Origin: Dichetophora obliterata
Taxonomy: Eukaryota > Arthropoda > Insecta > Diptera > Sciomyzidae
Length of the DNA stretch: 64,000 bases
Direction: 5' to 3'
NCBI GenBank assembly: GCA_963920525.1
Contig: OY986438.1
Span: 123,666,920-123,730,919 of the forward strand
This document shows, one piece after another, positions 54,819-64,000 of this stretch. Position numbers and translations under genes: made by a program. Every line of letters begins with the position of its first letter. Positions within the stretch are counted from its first letter, which is position 1. The notes under the pieces are model-generated. The model was not told the origin of the DNA and made no database searches. It worked only from the letters and a program-made list of their open reading frames with translations.

Positions 54819-56250
54819 TTAAAATGTACTCTGCAAAATGGTCCTGCTGTATTGCCAAGGTACTTCTCCGTGTGGTGTCATGAAGTACTCCATGAATTGC
54901 TCACGAGTCCACATTGCATTGTCTGATGCCCGGCCATGGCTGCTTGATTGCACTGAAATTAGCTTTTCTTTCTCTCCTAAATCTGCACGCCAATCTCCAG
55001 CTACCGCCACACCATTAATTTCATCGTCGACATCAGATTTCCTTAAATACATAGACTTGCAGGTAATCAAAAAGTTGTGAAGAGCACAAATTGCGAGGAC
55101 AACAAATTTTGTATTCTCTGGGCTTAGGTCAATTGGCCTTCTTAGGATTCGGAATCTTGCGGCGCAAATTCCAAACACATTTTCGACCACATTTCTTGCT
55201 CGCGATAGTCGATAATTAAAAATTTTATGCGACATGACTTGCTCACGGTAACAAAACGGTTTTAGCAAGTATGGCTTTAGCGGAAATGCGTCGTCAGCTA
55301 CGATAACAAATGGCATTGGAGCCTCTTCGTTTGGGAGTGGTTTCAAAGCTGGAAAATTTATACTGTTTTCAGCAAGTGCAGCTGAAAGCGGACACCTGTA
55401 AAAATAACATTTTTTTAAACTAAATTACTAATATTTTGTAAAATCTTGCCTCGAGAATACACCGCCATCGGACTCTCGCCCAAACGCTCCAATATCTACA
55501 AATAGAAATTTGTAGTCGGCGTCTACCAATGCCATTAGAACAATGCTGTTATGTTTTTTATAATTAAAGTATTCCGATCCGCAGTTAGCAGGCGCTTGGA
55601 TCATTATGTGTTTCCCATCCATAGCACCGCAACAATTTGGAAAATTCCAACGTCGTTCGAAATTGTCGGCAACCCTTGCCCATTCCTCGGGACTATTTGG
55701 AACCTTTAATAAAATTATATCTTATGTTACTAATGCTGTTGCAAATAACCTGCTGGATACTTACTTTTAAAAATTCATCCTTTAATGCCTCGTAAATACA
55801 TCTACACGTCTTTTGAATTTTTTTTTATTTTTTCTTTTTCATTTACAATTTTATATAATAATTAACAATCGCAAGTTCACATAAAAGTTACAAATTTAAA
55901 TGAAAAAGAACTGCTATCTATAGTTCACCAAGGAACTAGAGGCGATAGCAGTATCAATAAATATTTTAATTACAATCGATATTAAAAATACATGTAGTAA
56001 CAATAAGGTATCTTAAGTTTTAAATAAATAAAAACAACTTTAAAAATATTAAAAAATTTAAATACAAAAATAAAAAAATACAAAAATACAAAAATATAAA
56101 AATATATGATGATTTAAAGAAATGCTAAGAAATATGCAGGAAATCAAAAAATATAAATAAATACAAAAATCAATAAAGACTCAAAAACTCAAAAATGATT
56201 ATTACCAATGATAGAAAAGAAACTCAAAGCAAAAACTGAATATAATTACA

Positions 56251-59200
56251 TTAAATAACAATACATAGTAGAACATTTATATCATTATAGTTAAGATTCA
56301 TAAGCCACATTTTTACATTGTTGAGAAACTTGAATTTATTACGGATGGATCTTATGCAATTAGGCAAGCTGTTAAAAAGTCTAGGGGCAACTGCAGTGTA
56401 AAAATTAAAAAATAATTGAAGTGAATGCTGTGGTAACGTTGCAAAATTTTGATTATTTACTCTTAAATTGTAATTAATAGAATATCGACTTTCCAGATAG
56501 CCAGATTTAAAAAAAAATACTTTTAAAACTTTAAAATAGTACAAATGTTTTAGTGGCAAAATATTTAGTTCTTTAAACAGTCCCAGACTGCTGTCACGGC
56601 GACGTTTATTGCAAATAAGACGAATGGCATGTTTTTGCGATATTAACAGTGGATTTATTTTATTTTCATTAGTACCACCCCAGCAAGCTAATCCGTACTC
56701 TAACTTTGAATGGAAAATACCATAATAAATGCACTTTAAAAGTTTAAGACAGCAAAAAGATTTTAAAAGGTATAAATTTCTAACCGCAGCCATGAGGTAT
56801 TTCTTAAGCGCTTGTGTATGGTCATACCAACTCATCTTATTGTCAAGTAGCAACCCAAGGTACTTAAAGGACATTACACATTCAATGGGAAAACATTTAG
56901 GGGAGCAAACTCGATCATCACAGTAAGTTTGTGAGCACAACGAAGCTAAACAAACATTTTTACAGTACAAATACTTTTCACATTTACCACCGTGAAAGTG
57001 AAGCGGCCCGAAGTCTAAATCTTTTCCTAAAACATTGAAATACATAATTCTTGTTTTATCACTGAGTACCATTCTATGGATTTTGAACCAGTGACTTAAA
57101 ACTTCCAGGTCATGATTAATATCCGCAGAAACATTTAATGGACAGTCACTGGAAAAAGTACAAGCCATATCGTCAGCAAAGGCATTTATACTACTTTTAA
57201 AGTTTTGAGAAAACAATGAATTTATGAAAATAAGGAAAAGAATCGGTCCAAGCACTGATCCCTGAGGGACACCTAAAGTAGATTGTAAAGGAGAGCTTAA
57301 GTGGTTGTCGATTTTTACTTTTTGTTGTCTATTAAATAAATATGAACTAAGCCAACTATGAATTGAACCTCTGAATCCATATCGCAATAATTTATATAAC
57401 AAAATCTTATGGTCAACTGTGTCAAATGCTTTTGTGATATCAACAAAAAGAGTCGCAGTTATCTTTTTGTCATTTAGTGCAGAGTACACATTAGTGCAGA
57501 AATTCATAAGTGCATCTTCTGTAGATAGCCCAGACCTAAATCCAAATTGAAATTTACTCAAAAGTTTATTTTTTTCTAAAAAGTCTACGATTCGCATCTT
57601 CATTGCTTTTTCAAAAATCTTGGAAAACGATGGTAGCAGCGAGATTGGTCTGTAATTATTAATATTTGCGCGGTCACCTTTTTTATACAAAGGAATTACC
57701 TCCGCTATTTTCATATTTTCAGGAAATATACCAGTTTCTACACTTTTGTTAAATAAATGACTTAATACATCACAAATGTTGAATGCTATTTTTTTCAAAA
57801 AATTACTTGAACAACTATTTGATGTAGAAGAATTCGAGTTTTTTAATGACATTATAATTTTGTATAATTCAAAGGAAGAAATTGGTATATAAAAAAAGCT
57901 CTCAGATAGACCAGGTTCAAAAGATAAACAATTACACTGATTAGAACACATTGCATTTTCAGCAACCACTTCTAATCCAATAGAAGTAAAGTATTTATTA
58001 AATTGTTCCGCTAACGTTTCAGGATTATTAGTAACCACATCACCAGATTTTAGACACTGAATACGTTCATTTTTGTTGCTTTTATTAAGAATATTATTTA
58101 CCATTTTCCATTCCTTTCTTATATCACCTTTTACCTTCTGAAATTCGTTGCAGTAAAAATTGTTTTTGCATTGAAGGACCTCTTTCGAAATCTCTTTACA
58201 AAGGGATTTATAAGAATCGCGAACTTGTACATCATTTGGGCATCCTTTTTTCTTTTAAAAAGATTATTTTTAGTTTTAATTTTTTTCAGCAGTTCATTTG
58301 AGATCCATGGCTTCAATCTTTTCATGCTATCACATTTTTTCTTTATGATTGTCGAACAACCATCAATATGTATAAGAAGTGTTGTGATAAACATATTGTA
58401 GGCTTTAGAAGGATCACATTCATTATAAACATGATCCCAATTTTCAATGCAGAGGGAATTATTTAACTTATTAAAATCAGTCTTTGAATGTTCGACAGGC
58501 GGGTTAGTTATGCAATCATTTTGCAGAAACACATTTCCAAAACTTAGACACGTCATACAATGGTCAGAAATCTCTAGGTCAATGACAGAACTTTGAAGAG
58601 ACAAATTATTGCAATTTTGAAGACGCACAAAAATATGATCAATACAAGTTTTGGATACAGGTGTTATACGCGTTGGCTCATTTATGCAGGATTCTAAACC
58701 GACAGAAGCAAGTAAGCAAATATATCTGTCAACATACGAAGAGCTATCAAGAATGTTTAAGTTTATATCACCGACCAAAACTAAACTTGTATTTTTTTCA
58801 CTATCAAGAAGGGTACTTAATTCATTGAGAAATAAATCACATGAAATAGTGCTATCAATAAACCTGTAAATACACAGAAAAGACAATTTAAGATTGTTTA
58901 TATCACAGCTAACCTTTAAAACATCACAACTTCTAAGATTAAAGCAAGCATAATCAGATTTTATTGAGGATTGAATAAACACAGCCACTCCACCAGACGC
59001 ATAATTATTATTGCAGTTGGCGAAAAAATTATAACCTGGTATATTAAATTGCAATTTTTCTTCATCATAAATCCAAATCTCAGACAGAAATATAAAAATA
59101 GGCTTGTTTGCGAAGGATTCCAAATGCAACAGTAAATTATCAAAATTTTTACGCAAACTTCTAATGTTTTGATGGATAACAAGGCAATTGGAAGAGTATA

Positions 59201-59294
59201 TTTGGTTATAGCATAGGTCTTGAGAGTTTACATAGTTGCAATTGGCAAAAGGGATGTTGAACAGATTTACATTATTGACACCTGTATTAGACAT
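56251..59294 (-). pseudogene. LINE ORF2: APE endonuclease plus reverse transcriptase, one frameshift
   Basis: Copies the element RNA into DNA at a nick it makes in the target. From ATG at 59294 (MSNTGVNNVNLFN). The endonuclease domain has HQNIRSLRKNFDNLLLHLES, FLSEIWI (catalytic Glu), GGVAVFIQSSIKSDYA, LVGDINLNIL (Asp/Asn), CIDHIFVRL and SDHCMTCLSF (His). The RT domain has NNYRPISLLPSFSKIFEKAM, KFQFGFRSGLSTEDAL, LFVDITKAFDTVDHKILLYK, LGVPQGSVLGPILFLIFINS and the active-site FADD. The C-terminal part ends PRLFNSLPNCIRSIRNKFKF. No RNase H is seen. The frame changes at the A-run on the minus strand at about 58244-58256 (KRKK); an in-frame continuation GCPNDVQVRDSYKSLCKE, then QKVKGDIRKEWKMVNN, joins both halves. 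Otherwise about 1000 codons are intact. Confidence 0.9.
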
Positions 59295-59318
59295 GAATAA
59301 AGACAAAAGTAATTAAGA

Positions 59319-60311
59319 TCAGGTTATGGACTCCAGGTCCTCATAGCTATTTATAATAATGTAATTGTCACCATCCCTTTTGCGCATAAAGATTTTACCA
59401 TTTCTGACCCAAACATATTTAAAACCCTTATCTTTCTTGCAATTTAGTGCCGCTTTAAACAAATGTCTCGTAGCACTATCCAAACTATCATTAATAAAAA
59501 TTTTTAAGTTTTTCTGACAACCAAATATCTTAGTAGTTAGGTTATTTCTATTTCTAAATTTATTTCTTAGCATTTCTTTTTTCCTAATTACAGAAGTAAA
59601 TTTGACTACCAATATATTCGTTGACGGCTTATTTTTATGAATATTTTTAATTTTTTTAACGAAACAGTCATCGATTTGATCCACTGTAACATTTTGCCCA
59701 ACTCCGTGAGCAAAAACATTAAGAGCGCAATCAATTGCATTGCTGTTATCAACATTTGGGATGCCAATTATCTCAACGCATTTTTCCCTGCTCTTTTGGC
59801 GCAAAAAATTAACTTCACTTTGAAGGTAATCTACTCTTTGCAGCAAGTGTTGTTTATCATCTTGCAAAGAGTTAATCAACGAAAACATGTGGGCGTTATC
59901 AGACCTAAGAGCAACAATTTCATTGAATACTCTTTCTAAAGTTATCTCTTGTTCATTACCATGCTGCGGCTTTAGTTGCTGTAGTTGTTGTTCAGGCAGA
60001 GAATTCTGGCGCAATTGTTTTGGTTGTTGGGGTAGAGATTGAGAAGAAGTCTCAAGTAATTGTTGTTGTTGCTGGGCCTGATTATTATTTAATTCTTTTA
60101 AAAACGTTTGTTTATTTTGAGCTGATGATTGTAGATCTTGAGTAACTTTAATTTTTTCAGCGGATAATACAGCACAAGAAGAAAGTACCGAAGATGAAAT
60201 TTGTTGCTTTTTAGTTTGTTGTTGTTGCATATGTTTTTGATGCTGAGATGTTAAGTTTTGTTTTTCTATTGTTTGTTCATTTTCGTCAGTCAGTGAATGG
60301 AAACGTCTCAT
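59319..60311 (-). CDS. LINE ORF1 protein, intact
   Basis: Chaperone-like RNA-binding partner of the LINE, expected to coat the element RNA. From ATG at 60311 (MRRFHSLTDENEQTIEKQNL) 330 residues are open. Residues about 10-120 are rich in Gln (blocks such as QQQQQLLET). A coiled coil follows at roughly 125-175 (VFNEIVALRSDNAHMFSLIN, LLQRVDYLQSEVNFLRQK). Then comes a globular domain with CVEIIGIPNV and ILVVKFTSVIRKKEML. The C-terminal part, IFINDSLDSATRHLFKAA followed by KGFKYVWVRNGKIFMRK, resembles the Baculo_FP-type domain that I associate with ORF1 of several arthropod CR1/L2-related LINEs. No CCHC zinc knuckle is present. It ends 25 bp before the ORF2 start. Confidence 0.85.
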   Translation of the reverse strand: MRRFHSLTDENEQTIEKQNLTSQHQKHMQQQQTKKQQISSSVLSSCAVLSAEKIKVTQDLQSSAQNKQTFLKELNNNQAQQQQQLLETSSQSLPQQPKQLRQNSLPEQQLQQLKPQHGNEQEITLERVFNEIVALRSDNAHMFSLINSLQDDKQHLLQRVDYLQSEVNFLRQKSREKCVEIIGIPNVDNSNAIDCALNVFAHGVGQNVTVDQIDDCFVKKIKNIHKNKPSTNILVVKFTSVIRKKEMLRNKFRNRNNLTTKIFGCQKNLKIFINDSLDSATRHLFKAALNCKKDKGFKYVWVRNGKIFMRKRDGDNYIIINSYEDLESIT

Positions 60312-61008
60312 TAACAATGTGACATATTGTTGTTTTCATATAAGAAAAAGGCTCATAAGGGTGGAATAACTATCGCCCGTTGCTAGGTACCGAATGGTTA
60401 CGGCAAATCTTTCACCCACTGAAATAGATTTCCGAAATCGCGTGTCTTTTTTCTTTATATATGGAGTTAGCCGCTCCACCAGAATGTCAAAATCCTGCTC
60501 ATTCATTCTTAAAAAATTTTTAAACCAACGCGGATCTCTCCTACGCAGCTTATTATGCAGCGTGGCATAAAACCCATGGGTTGTTCTGTCCCTCAATCCT
60601 GGCCTTATCCACCACTGCTTTTTATTTTTTTTCTTCTTCTCATTTTTCCAGGCCTTCAAAGTCGAAAATAAACACAGAGCAGCGCTGGTCACTGCAATTT
60701 TCTTTTTTTTGTTCATTTTATTCACTTGATTTTGTGTTAATTTATTTTTTGCTGCTAGCGAACTAAAACTTTAGCAGTTGTTAATAAAAAAAACACAGCT
60801 GTCAAACGATGACATTTCACAAGTAGCATCAAAAGTGAAAACAGTATGGCAATCAATTGATACATAAATTCAACGTCAGTCTTTGACATTCGATTTTATG
60901 TCAGTTTTTGGGTTGTAATGAAAACGCATCTGATGTTATATGATTAGATGCCTACTGACATCAGTGATTGTTGTCACTGAAAACTGACCAAGTGAAAACC
61001 AGGCTTAA

Positions 61009-61430
61009 GAGTTACATACATTACCCCACTCCAGAATAATGATGATGATTGTATACAAATACAATCAACATCCTTCTTTAAGAATTAATGATTAGCAATC
61101 ATTAATTGTAACATGATATTTTAACTATGTGTGGACCACCAAGCTGGCCACACATCATAAATTGTTCACATCATAAATTGTTTACATTATAAATTGTTTA
61201 CATGATCGCTGCTTCCATTCATCAGAAATGGAATATGGGAAGAATATTGATTACTAAGCAATATTCTTCCAATCTCTGGCTCTGGAGGTTTCAAAAATAA
61301 TAATTGTGAATTTAGTTTATAAGAGGCAGCTTAAGAATAAAGTATTGTTTTTAAAAACTCAATTATCACGCAAGATAATTTAAGTCTTAAGCTAAGCATA
61401 ATTTTAATGTGTAAAAGTTTTACAGTTTTA
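61009..61430. other. right part of the outer element, noncoding
   Basis: ATAAATTGTT-ACAT is repeated three times at 61157-61205, and GGAATAT-AAGAATATT is inverted nearby (61231-61275). No gene. Confidence 0.4.
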
Positions 61431-61435
61431 TTCAA

Positions 61436-61556
61436 AATAAAACACGCTGATGCTTTGTGTTTTGCCTGCCTGCATACTATTGGTCCCGTAAAAGATTTTT
61501 CTGCAGTATGGACAGATAGGACGAGATTTTACAAAGCATCAGTGTGTTTTATTTTG
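61436..61556. mobile_element. small MITE with CAAAATAAAACAC ends
   Basis: TCAAAATAAAACACGCTGAT plus GCTTTGT at 61434 is inverted at 61530-61557 (ACAAAGCATCAGTGTG then TTTTATTTTGA). A third single copy of the end lies at 61638-61665. About 120 bp, noncoding. Confidence 0.6.
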
Positions 61557-61666
61557 AATTGGTGCTAAGTTAAAATACAAAAACTGCACAGCTCTGTTTA
61601 TAATTGCGCAGTTTTGGCTAATATTCTTCGAACCAATTCAAAATAAAACACACTGACGTTTTGTAA

Positions 61667-61900
61667 AAATGCATTTTGGAACTCACCCATACAGTTAGGC
61701 ACTCCGGCATGCCGCTGCAGATATATCGTGAGTGTGGAGCGCGTCTTAAATGCCTGTGACCATTTGCACCATCGACTGTTTTTAAATGCGTTTTTGGACT
61801 CGCCCATATAGTCAGGCATTCCGGCATGCCGCTGCAGATGAGTCGTGAGTGTGAAGCACGTTTTAAATGCCTGTAATAAATTTTTTAGTTTTTCTCAAAT
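61667..61900. repeat. 117-bp tandem duplication
   Basis: Two copies starting at 61667 and 61784 share AAATGC-TTTTGGACTC-CCCATA, GGCATGCCGCTGCAGAT and CGTGAGTGTG-AGC-CGT-TTAAATGCCTGT with about 85-90 percent identity. The GC-richer core contrasts with the surrounding DNA. Two minus-strand open frames across it are repeat by-products. Confidence 0.75.
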
Positions 61901-62076
61901 TCTACTAATCTTTTTCAATTTTTCCTTTGTAAAACTGAACAGCTGTGTCGCTGTCAAAGCTTCACGTGCATGAAATATTCAATTTTTCGAATATTTTACG
62001 CTGCAGTATGTCTTCATGTATTGAATACTTGCGGCAATTTATGAAACGCATCTCACGCGTTATTGGAAATGGGCCT

Positions 62077-62639
62077 TCAAAGCGGACCACCTCATACTTT
62101 GCAAAAGCAGACAACTGAAGATATCGACTGTGAGGCTTGTAGTCTGCTGCGAGTTTGGGTAGCGCAGTGAGCATAATACAAGGAAATGCAAGAGAAAAAA
62201 ACATTATAATTATTATTAACCTAAATCTCAAGTTTAAGCAGCAAGCTAAATAAAGGGGCAGAGGCGTATAAGAGGGTAATAAGCGGTACTAATCCTACAA
62301 GTCACATCAGATGTGACGTTTCTTCACCTACTTATGTTCGTGGCGTTATGAATTTGTTGAGAATTATGTGTCAGTAGATGTTTATATTATACAAGTCTGA
62401 AAGTATGCCGTGAGTGTAGAGTTCTTGTCTTTTCGATTTCCTAAGTTTCTTATTATAATTAGAACTATGGGAGCCAGGGTTCGATCCCTGCGGTCGCCCA
62501 GTTTAATATTTTGGATCTTGACGTTTTTTTCTTTTTTAAGCTATTTTCTATAGCAATTGAAAATATAATTTTAAATAATAAGTTCTAAAATAATTAAATG
62601 CGTTAATTTAAAATTGTTACTAAAAGCTTAATATATTTT
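62077..62639. other. noncoding DNA with a tRNA T-arm-like motif
   Basis: CCAGGGTTCGATCCCTG at 62474-62490 forms a perfect 5-bp stem with a TTCGATC loop (T-arm and box B). No convincing anticodon arm or box A is found upstream, and the 3' stem GGTCGCCC has no partner. Probably a tRNA pseudogene or SINE fragment. The rest shows no gene. Confidence 0.4.
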
Positions 62640-62905
62640 TTACGTTTTTTTACTGTTTAGTATATCCAGGAGATGTAACTTGCTTATTATCTCTAGACAC
62701 AGCACTCTGTGGAATGCGTTGTCGTGTGGTTTAAGGGAAATAACTAGGGTAGAAACTTTCACGCAATCTGTTCTTTCTCATTTTTCTGCTACTTAATTTC
62801 TGTTTTCTTTCCCTTTTTTTATATTCTTTATCTCTATTTTATAATTTAAGTTCTAAGTAAATTTATATACGCAACAATGTGTTAAAAATAAATATATTTG
62901 TCTTA
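62640..62905 (+). pseudogene. LINE 3' end (C-terminal ORF2 codons and 3' UTR)
   Basis: From about 62683 the plus strand reads IISRHSTLWNALSCGLREIT then RVETFTQSVLSHFSAT and a stop. LWN-L---LR---SV--F---L is the usual end of Jockey/CR1-type ORF2. An AT-rich 3' UTR with AATAAATAT follows near 62890. It is 5'-truncated to the last few dozen codons. Confidence 0.65.
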
Positions 62906-63500
62906 ACATTAGTTATAAGTCAGTTAGTCTGTTCTGCATTCTATTAAATTATACATTTCTCTTAGTACATAAGCATCACAAAGCCTTGAGCTAATTTAGG
63001 TTGTTGTTTTGTATAACCAATTTTGTTTATTATTAAGCATCTATTTTACTCTAAAAGAAATTTTTTTTATGTTTCATTAGTCAAAAATATTTGAGTATTT
63101 TTTACTTTTCGAGAAAAGTTTTTTTATTTAACCCTTTCAATGGCTAGGCCAAACTAAAAAAACATTAATTTTTTTAACTATAATTTAGGTCATAAAAAGA
63201 TGAAAAAACATACCTTTGATTTTTACCTGTGCTACTTACGTTTTGCAAGCTTGTAAAAAAATCTGTTTTGCTCCTGTTCACAAAATCGAAAATCCAATTA
63301 GCTTTAATGTCAAATATCTTTCAAAATTTATTTGTATCATGTTGGTTCATCTTTTTTTCATAGAAAAAAACAGTTTGAAAAATAGTGTTTCAAAATAATT
63401 ACATAAAAAATACTTTCTGACGTGTCCAATGTATTGGGCAAATCCACTGAAAAGGTTAATGATTGTAAAAATGCACCTTTTTTCAATTACTTATACTGCA
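62906..63500. other. AT-rich DNA, nothing recognised
   Basis: Open frame 63216-63398 shows no domain and reads like AT-rich noise. Confidence 0.35.
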
Positions 63501-63639
63501 ATAACTGACGAAGATAGAAAAAAATTGTCCCAAACAAGAAATGAGCACTTTTTTCTTAGCTTCGATACTCAGTAATGAAAAAGTATAGAACTAATTAGAA
63601 GTGCAATATTACTTTTTAATCTATTTTTCTTTTTTCAAG

Positions 63640-64000
63640 TTCTCGATATCATGAAAGAGAAAATACAAAATTTCCAGTTATATTCGAACACGATGTAATC
63701 AACACAAAAAATGAATGTGTCAATAAACAATTTTATGAGACCATTCCTTTAGATGAATACATAATAAATTTATTCCACATACAGTAAATAACAGCCTGAG
63801 ATGAAAATAAATTTTTGAAGTCAGCAGGCATTCCAATGCTATTTGGATTGCAAAAGTAAAAGAAAAAAAAAAGATTTTTCTTGTAAAAATCTTCTAAGCA
63901 TCTTTTGGTAATGTTCCACATTTTCATTTTCAGATACTTCTTCGTACAAGCAAATTAAAGAAGCCATTGCCAATGGGATTATTGCTTTAATGTTCTTCAC
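63640..64000 (+). other. exon-like segments at the right edge, identity unknown
   Basis: After TTTTTTCAAG (acceptor-like, ending about 63639) the plus strand is open through SRYHERENTKFPVIFEHDVI and NKQFYETIPLDEYIINLFHI to a GTAAAT at 63784. After a second acceptor (CATTTTCAG, ending 63933) a frame runs off the window as DTSSYKQIKEAIANGIIALM. The simple join of both segments meets a stop, so the phases do not agree with this exact model. Codon use looks more gene-like than the surroundings, but I recognise no domain. Upstream, DEDRKKLSQTRNEHFF near 63510 has the same character. Confidence 0.25.

Larger units (their letters stand above)
55812..60338 (-). mobile_element. young CR1/Jockey-type LINE inserted in the Harbinger transposase
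   Basis: A complete-looking non-LTR retrotransposon in minus orientation: short 5' UTR (60338-60312), ORF1, ORF2 and an A-rich 3' UTR of about 0.4 kb (56250-55812) ending in AATAAAAAAAAATTC on the element's strand. It interrupts the transposase reading frame. I found no exact target duplication at the junctions; a small target deletion is more likely. ORF1 is open and ORF2 has a single frameshift, so the insertion is recent compared with all other LINE pieces in the window. Confidence 0.85.
54819..60716 (-). pseudogene. PIF/Harbinger DDE transposase gene, split by a LINE
   Basis: Transposase that cuts the element out and inserts it at TWA sites. Minus-strand exons: A, ATG at 60716 to about 60340 (RPGLRDRTTHGFYATLHNKL, MNEQDFDILVERLTPYI, SVGERFAVTIRYLATGDSYS, the usual N-terminal helical part); B, about 55812-55765 (TCRCIYEALKDEFLK); C, 55703-55450 ([32 protein letters not shown] with the first Asp, [16 protein letters not shown]); D, 55395-54819 (VIVADDAFPLKPYL with the second Asp, NYRLSRARNVVENVFG with the Glu, then the C-terminal tail). 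The intron B/C has GT-AG borders (55764-55704). The intron C/D appears to use GC-AG (55449-55396) and keeps the frame. The LINE lies between A and B, and about 13-15 residues normally present there seem lost. Outside the insertion no internal stop is visible. Confidence 0.85.
51836..61005. mobile_element. PIF/Harbinger transposon with complete ends, interrupted by a LINE
   Basis: The left end AGCCTGGTTTTCACTAGGTC and the right end (inverted AGCCTGGTTTTCACTTGGTC) match at 33 of 35 positions through TCAGTTTTCA-TGACAA. TAA lies directly outside both (51833-51835; 61006-61008), the 3-bp duplication expected for PIF/Harbinger. It carries the two genes of that superfamily in divergent layout: a MADF-domain protein (plus strand, left) and a DDE transposase (minus strand). 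Without the 4.5-kb LINE and the 0.7-kb foldback insertion, it would be about 4 kb, a normal size. Confidence 0.9.
51719..62076. mobile_element. outer inverted-repeat element enclosing the Harbinger
   Basis: The left end AGGCCCATTTCCAATAACGC plus GTGAGATGCGTT (51719-51750) is exactly inverted at the right (62045-62076). Outside are TTA on the left and TCA on the right, a diverged TWA-type duplication. Its own sequence is only about 117 bp on the left and 1.07 kb on the right of the inner Harbinger; the latter carries a small MITE and a 117-bp tandem duplication. It has no gene of its own. Likely a PIF/Harbinger-type non-autonomous element into which an autonomous relative inserted. Confidence 0.7.

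Noticed and set aside
58171..59939. Plus-strand frames over the LINE
   Set aside because: Antisense shadows of ORF1 and ORF2.
61962..62231. 89-codon minus-strand frame
   Set aside because: Crosses the inverted end of the outer element and has no domain; likely chance.

Overview
This window looks like nuclear DNA from a higher dipteran fly. A tephritid fruit fly is plausible. The base composition is strongly AT-rich and there is no bacterial gene organisation. Introns are short with GT-AG borders, one apparently GC-AG. CAA/CAG-rich and CA-repeat noncoding DNA resembles long fly introns and 5' leaders. Nearly every recognisable coding stretch is mobile-element protein: mariner (DD34D, and a DD41D type I associate with the rosa lineage of Ceratitis), hAT-like ends, PIF/Harbinger, and Jockey/CR1-type LINEs. 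I found no intact host protein-coding gene. The window is probably intergenic or inside a very large intron.

Layout. 0.1-9.05 kb is one hAT-like insertion (15-bp inverted ends, near-perfect 8-bp target duplication), swollen by a MITE, a decayed LINE and a fly dispersed repeat that itself holds a tRNA-like inverted-repeat element. 9.05-11.0 kb is host-like. 11.0-16.6 kb is a patchwork: a hAT-like left end, two large inverted-repeat elements, a DD41D mariner fragment, a fragment of an uncharacterised arthropod gene family, and an element built on ATGAGTCATAAAAG-type repeats. 17.2-19.1 kb is a second hAT-like element with target duplication; 19.15-20.48 kb is host-like CAA/CAG-rich DNA. 20.5-26.06 kb holds short elements and another hAT-like element. 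26.07-27.79 kb and 34.41-35.41 kb are two members of a long-inverted-repeat family ending in GGGCGGGTC; the first carries a degenerate internal gene. 27.9-28.9 and 31.0-31.3 kb are palindromic elements; 33.8-34.2 kb has twin MITEs with TTA/TAA duplications. 36.7-38.0 kb is an almost intact irritans-type mariner (one stop codon). 38.99-43.1 kb is again host-like, including a candidate first exon. 44.05-50.3 kb is a second DD41D mariner and a fragmented minus-strand LINE, with a cecropia/mauritiana-type mariner and a short element lying between the pieces.

51.7-62.1 kb is the most structured region: an outer element (33-bp inverted ends) contains a complete-ended PIF/Harbinger element (35-bp ends, TAA duplications). 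That element carries a three-exon MADF gene on the plus strand and a multi-exon transposase on the minus strand. The transposase gene is cut by a young LINE with an intact ORF1 and a single frameshift in ORF2. A palindromic element sits between the two Harbinger genes. After 62.1 kb there is a LINE 3' end, a tRNA-like T-arm and exon-like sequence at the right edge.

The genes work together only as mobile-element modules: transposase plus MADF protein for Harbinger, ORF1 plus ORF2 for the LINE, and single transposases for the mariners. All calls come from reading the sequence; no database search was run.
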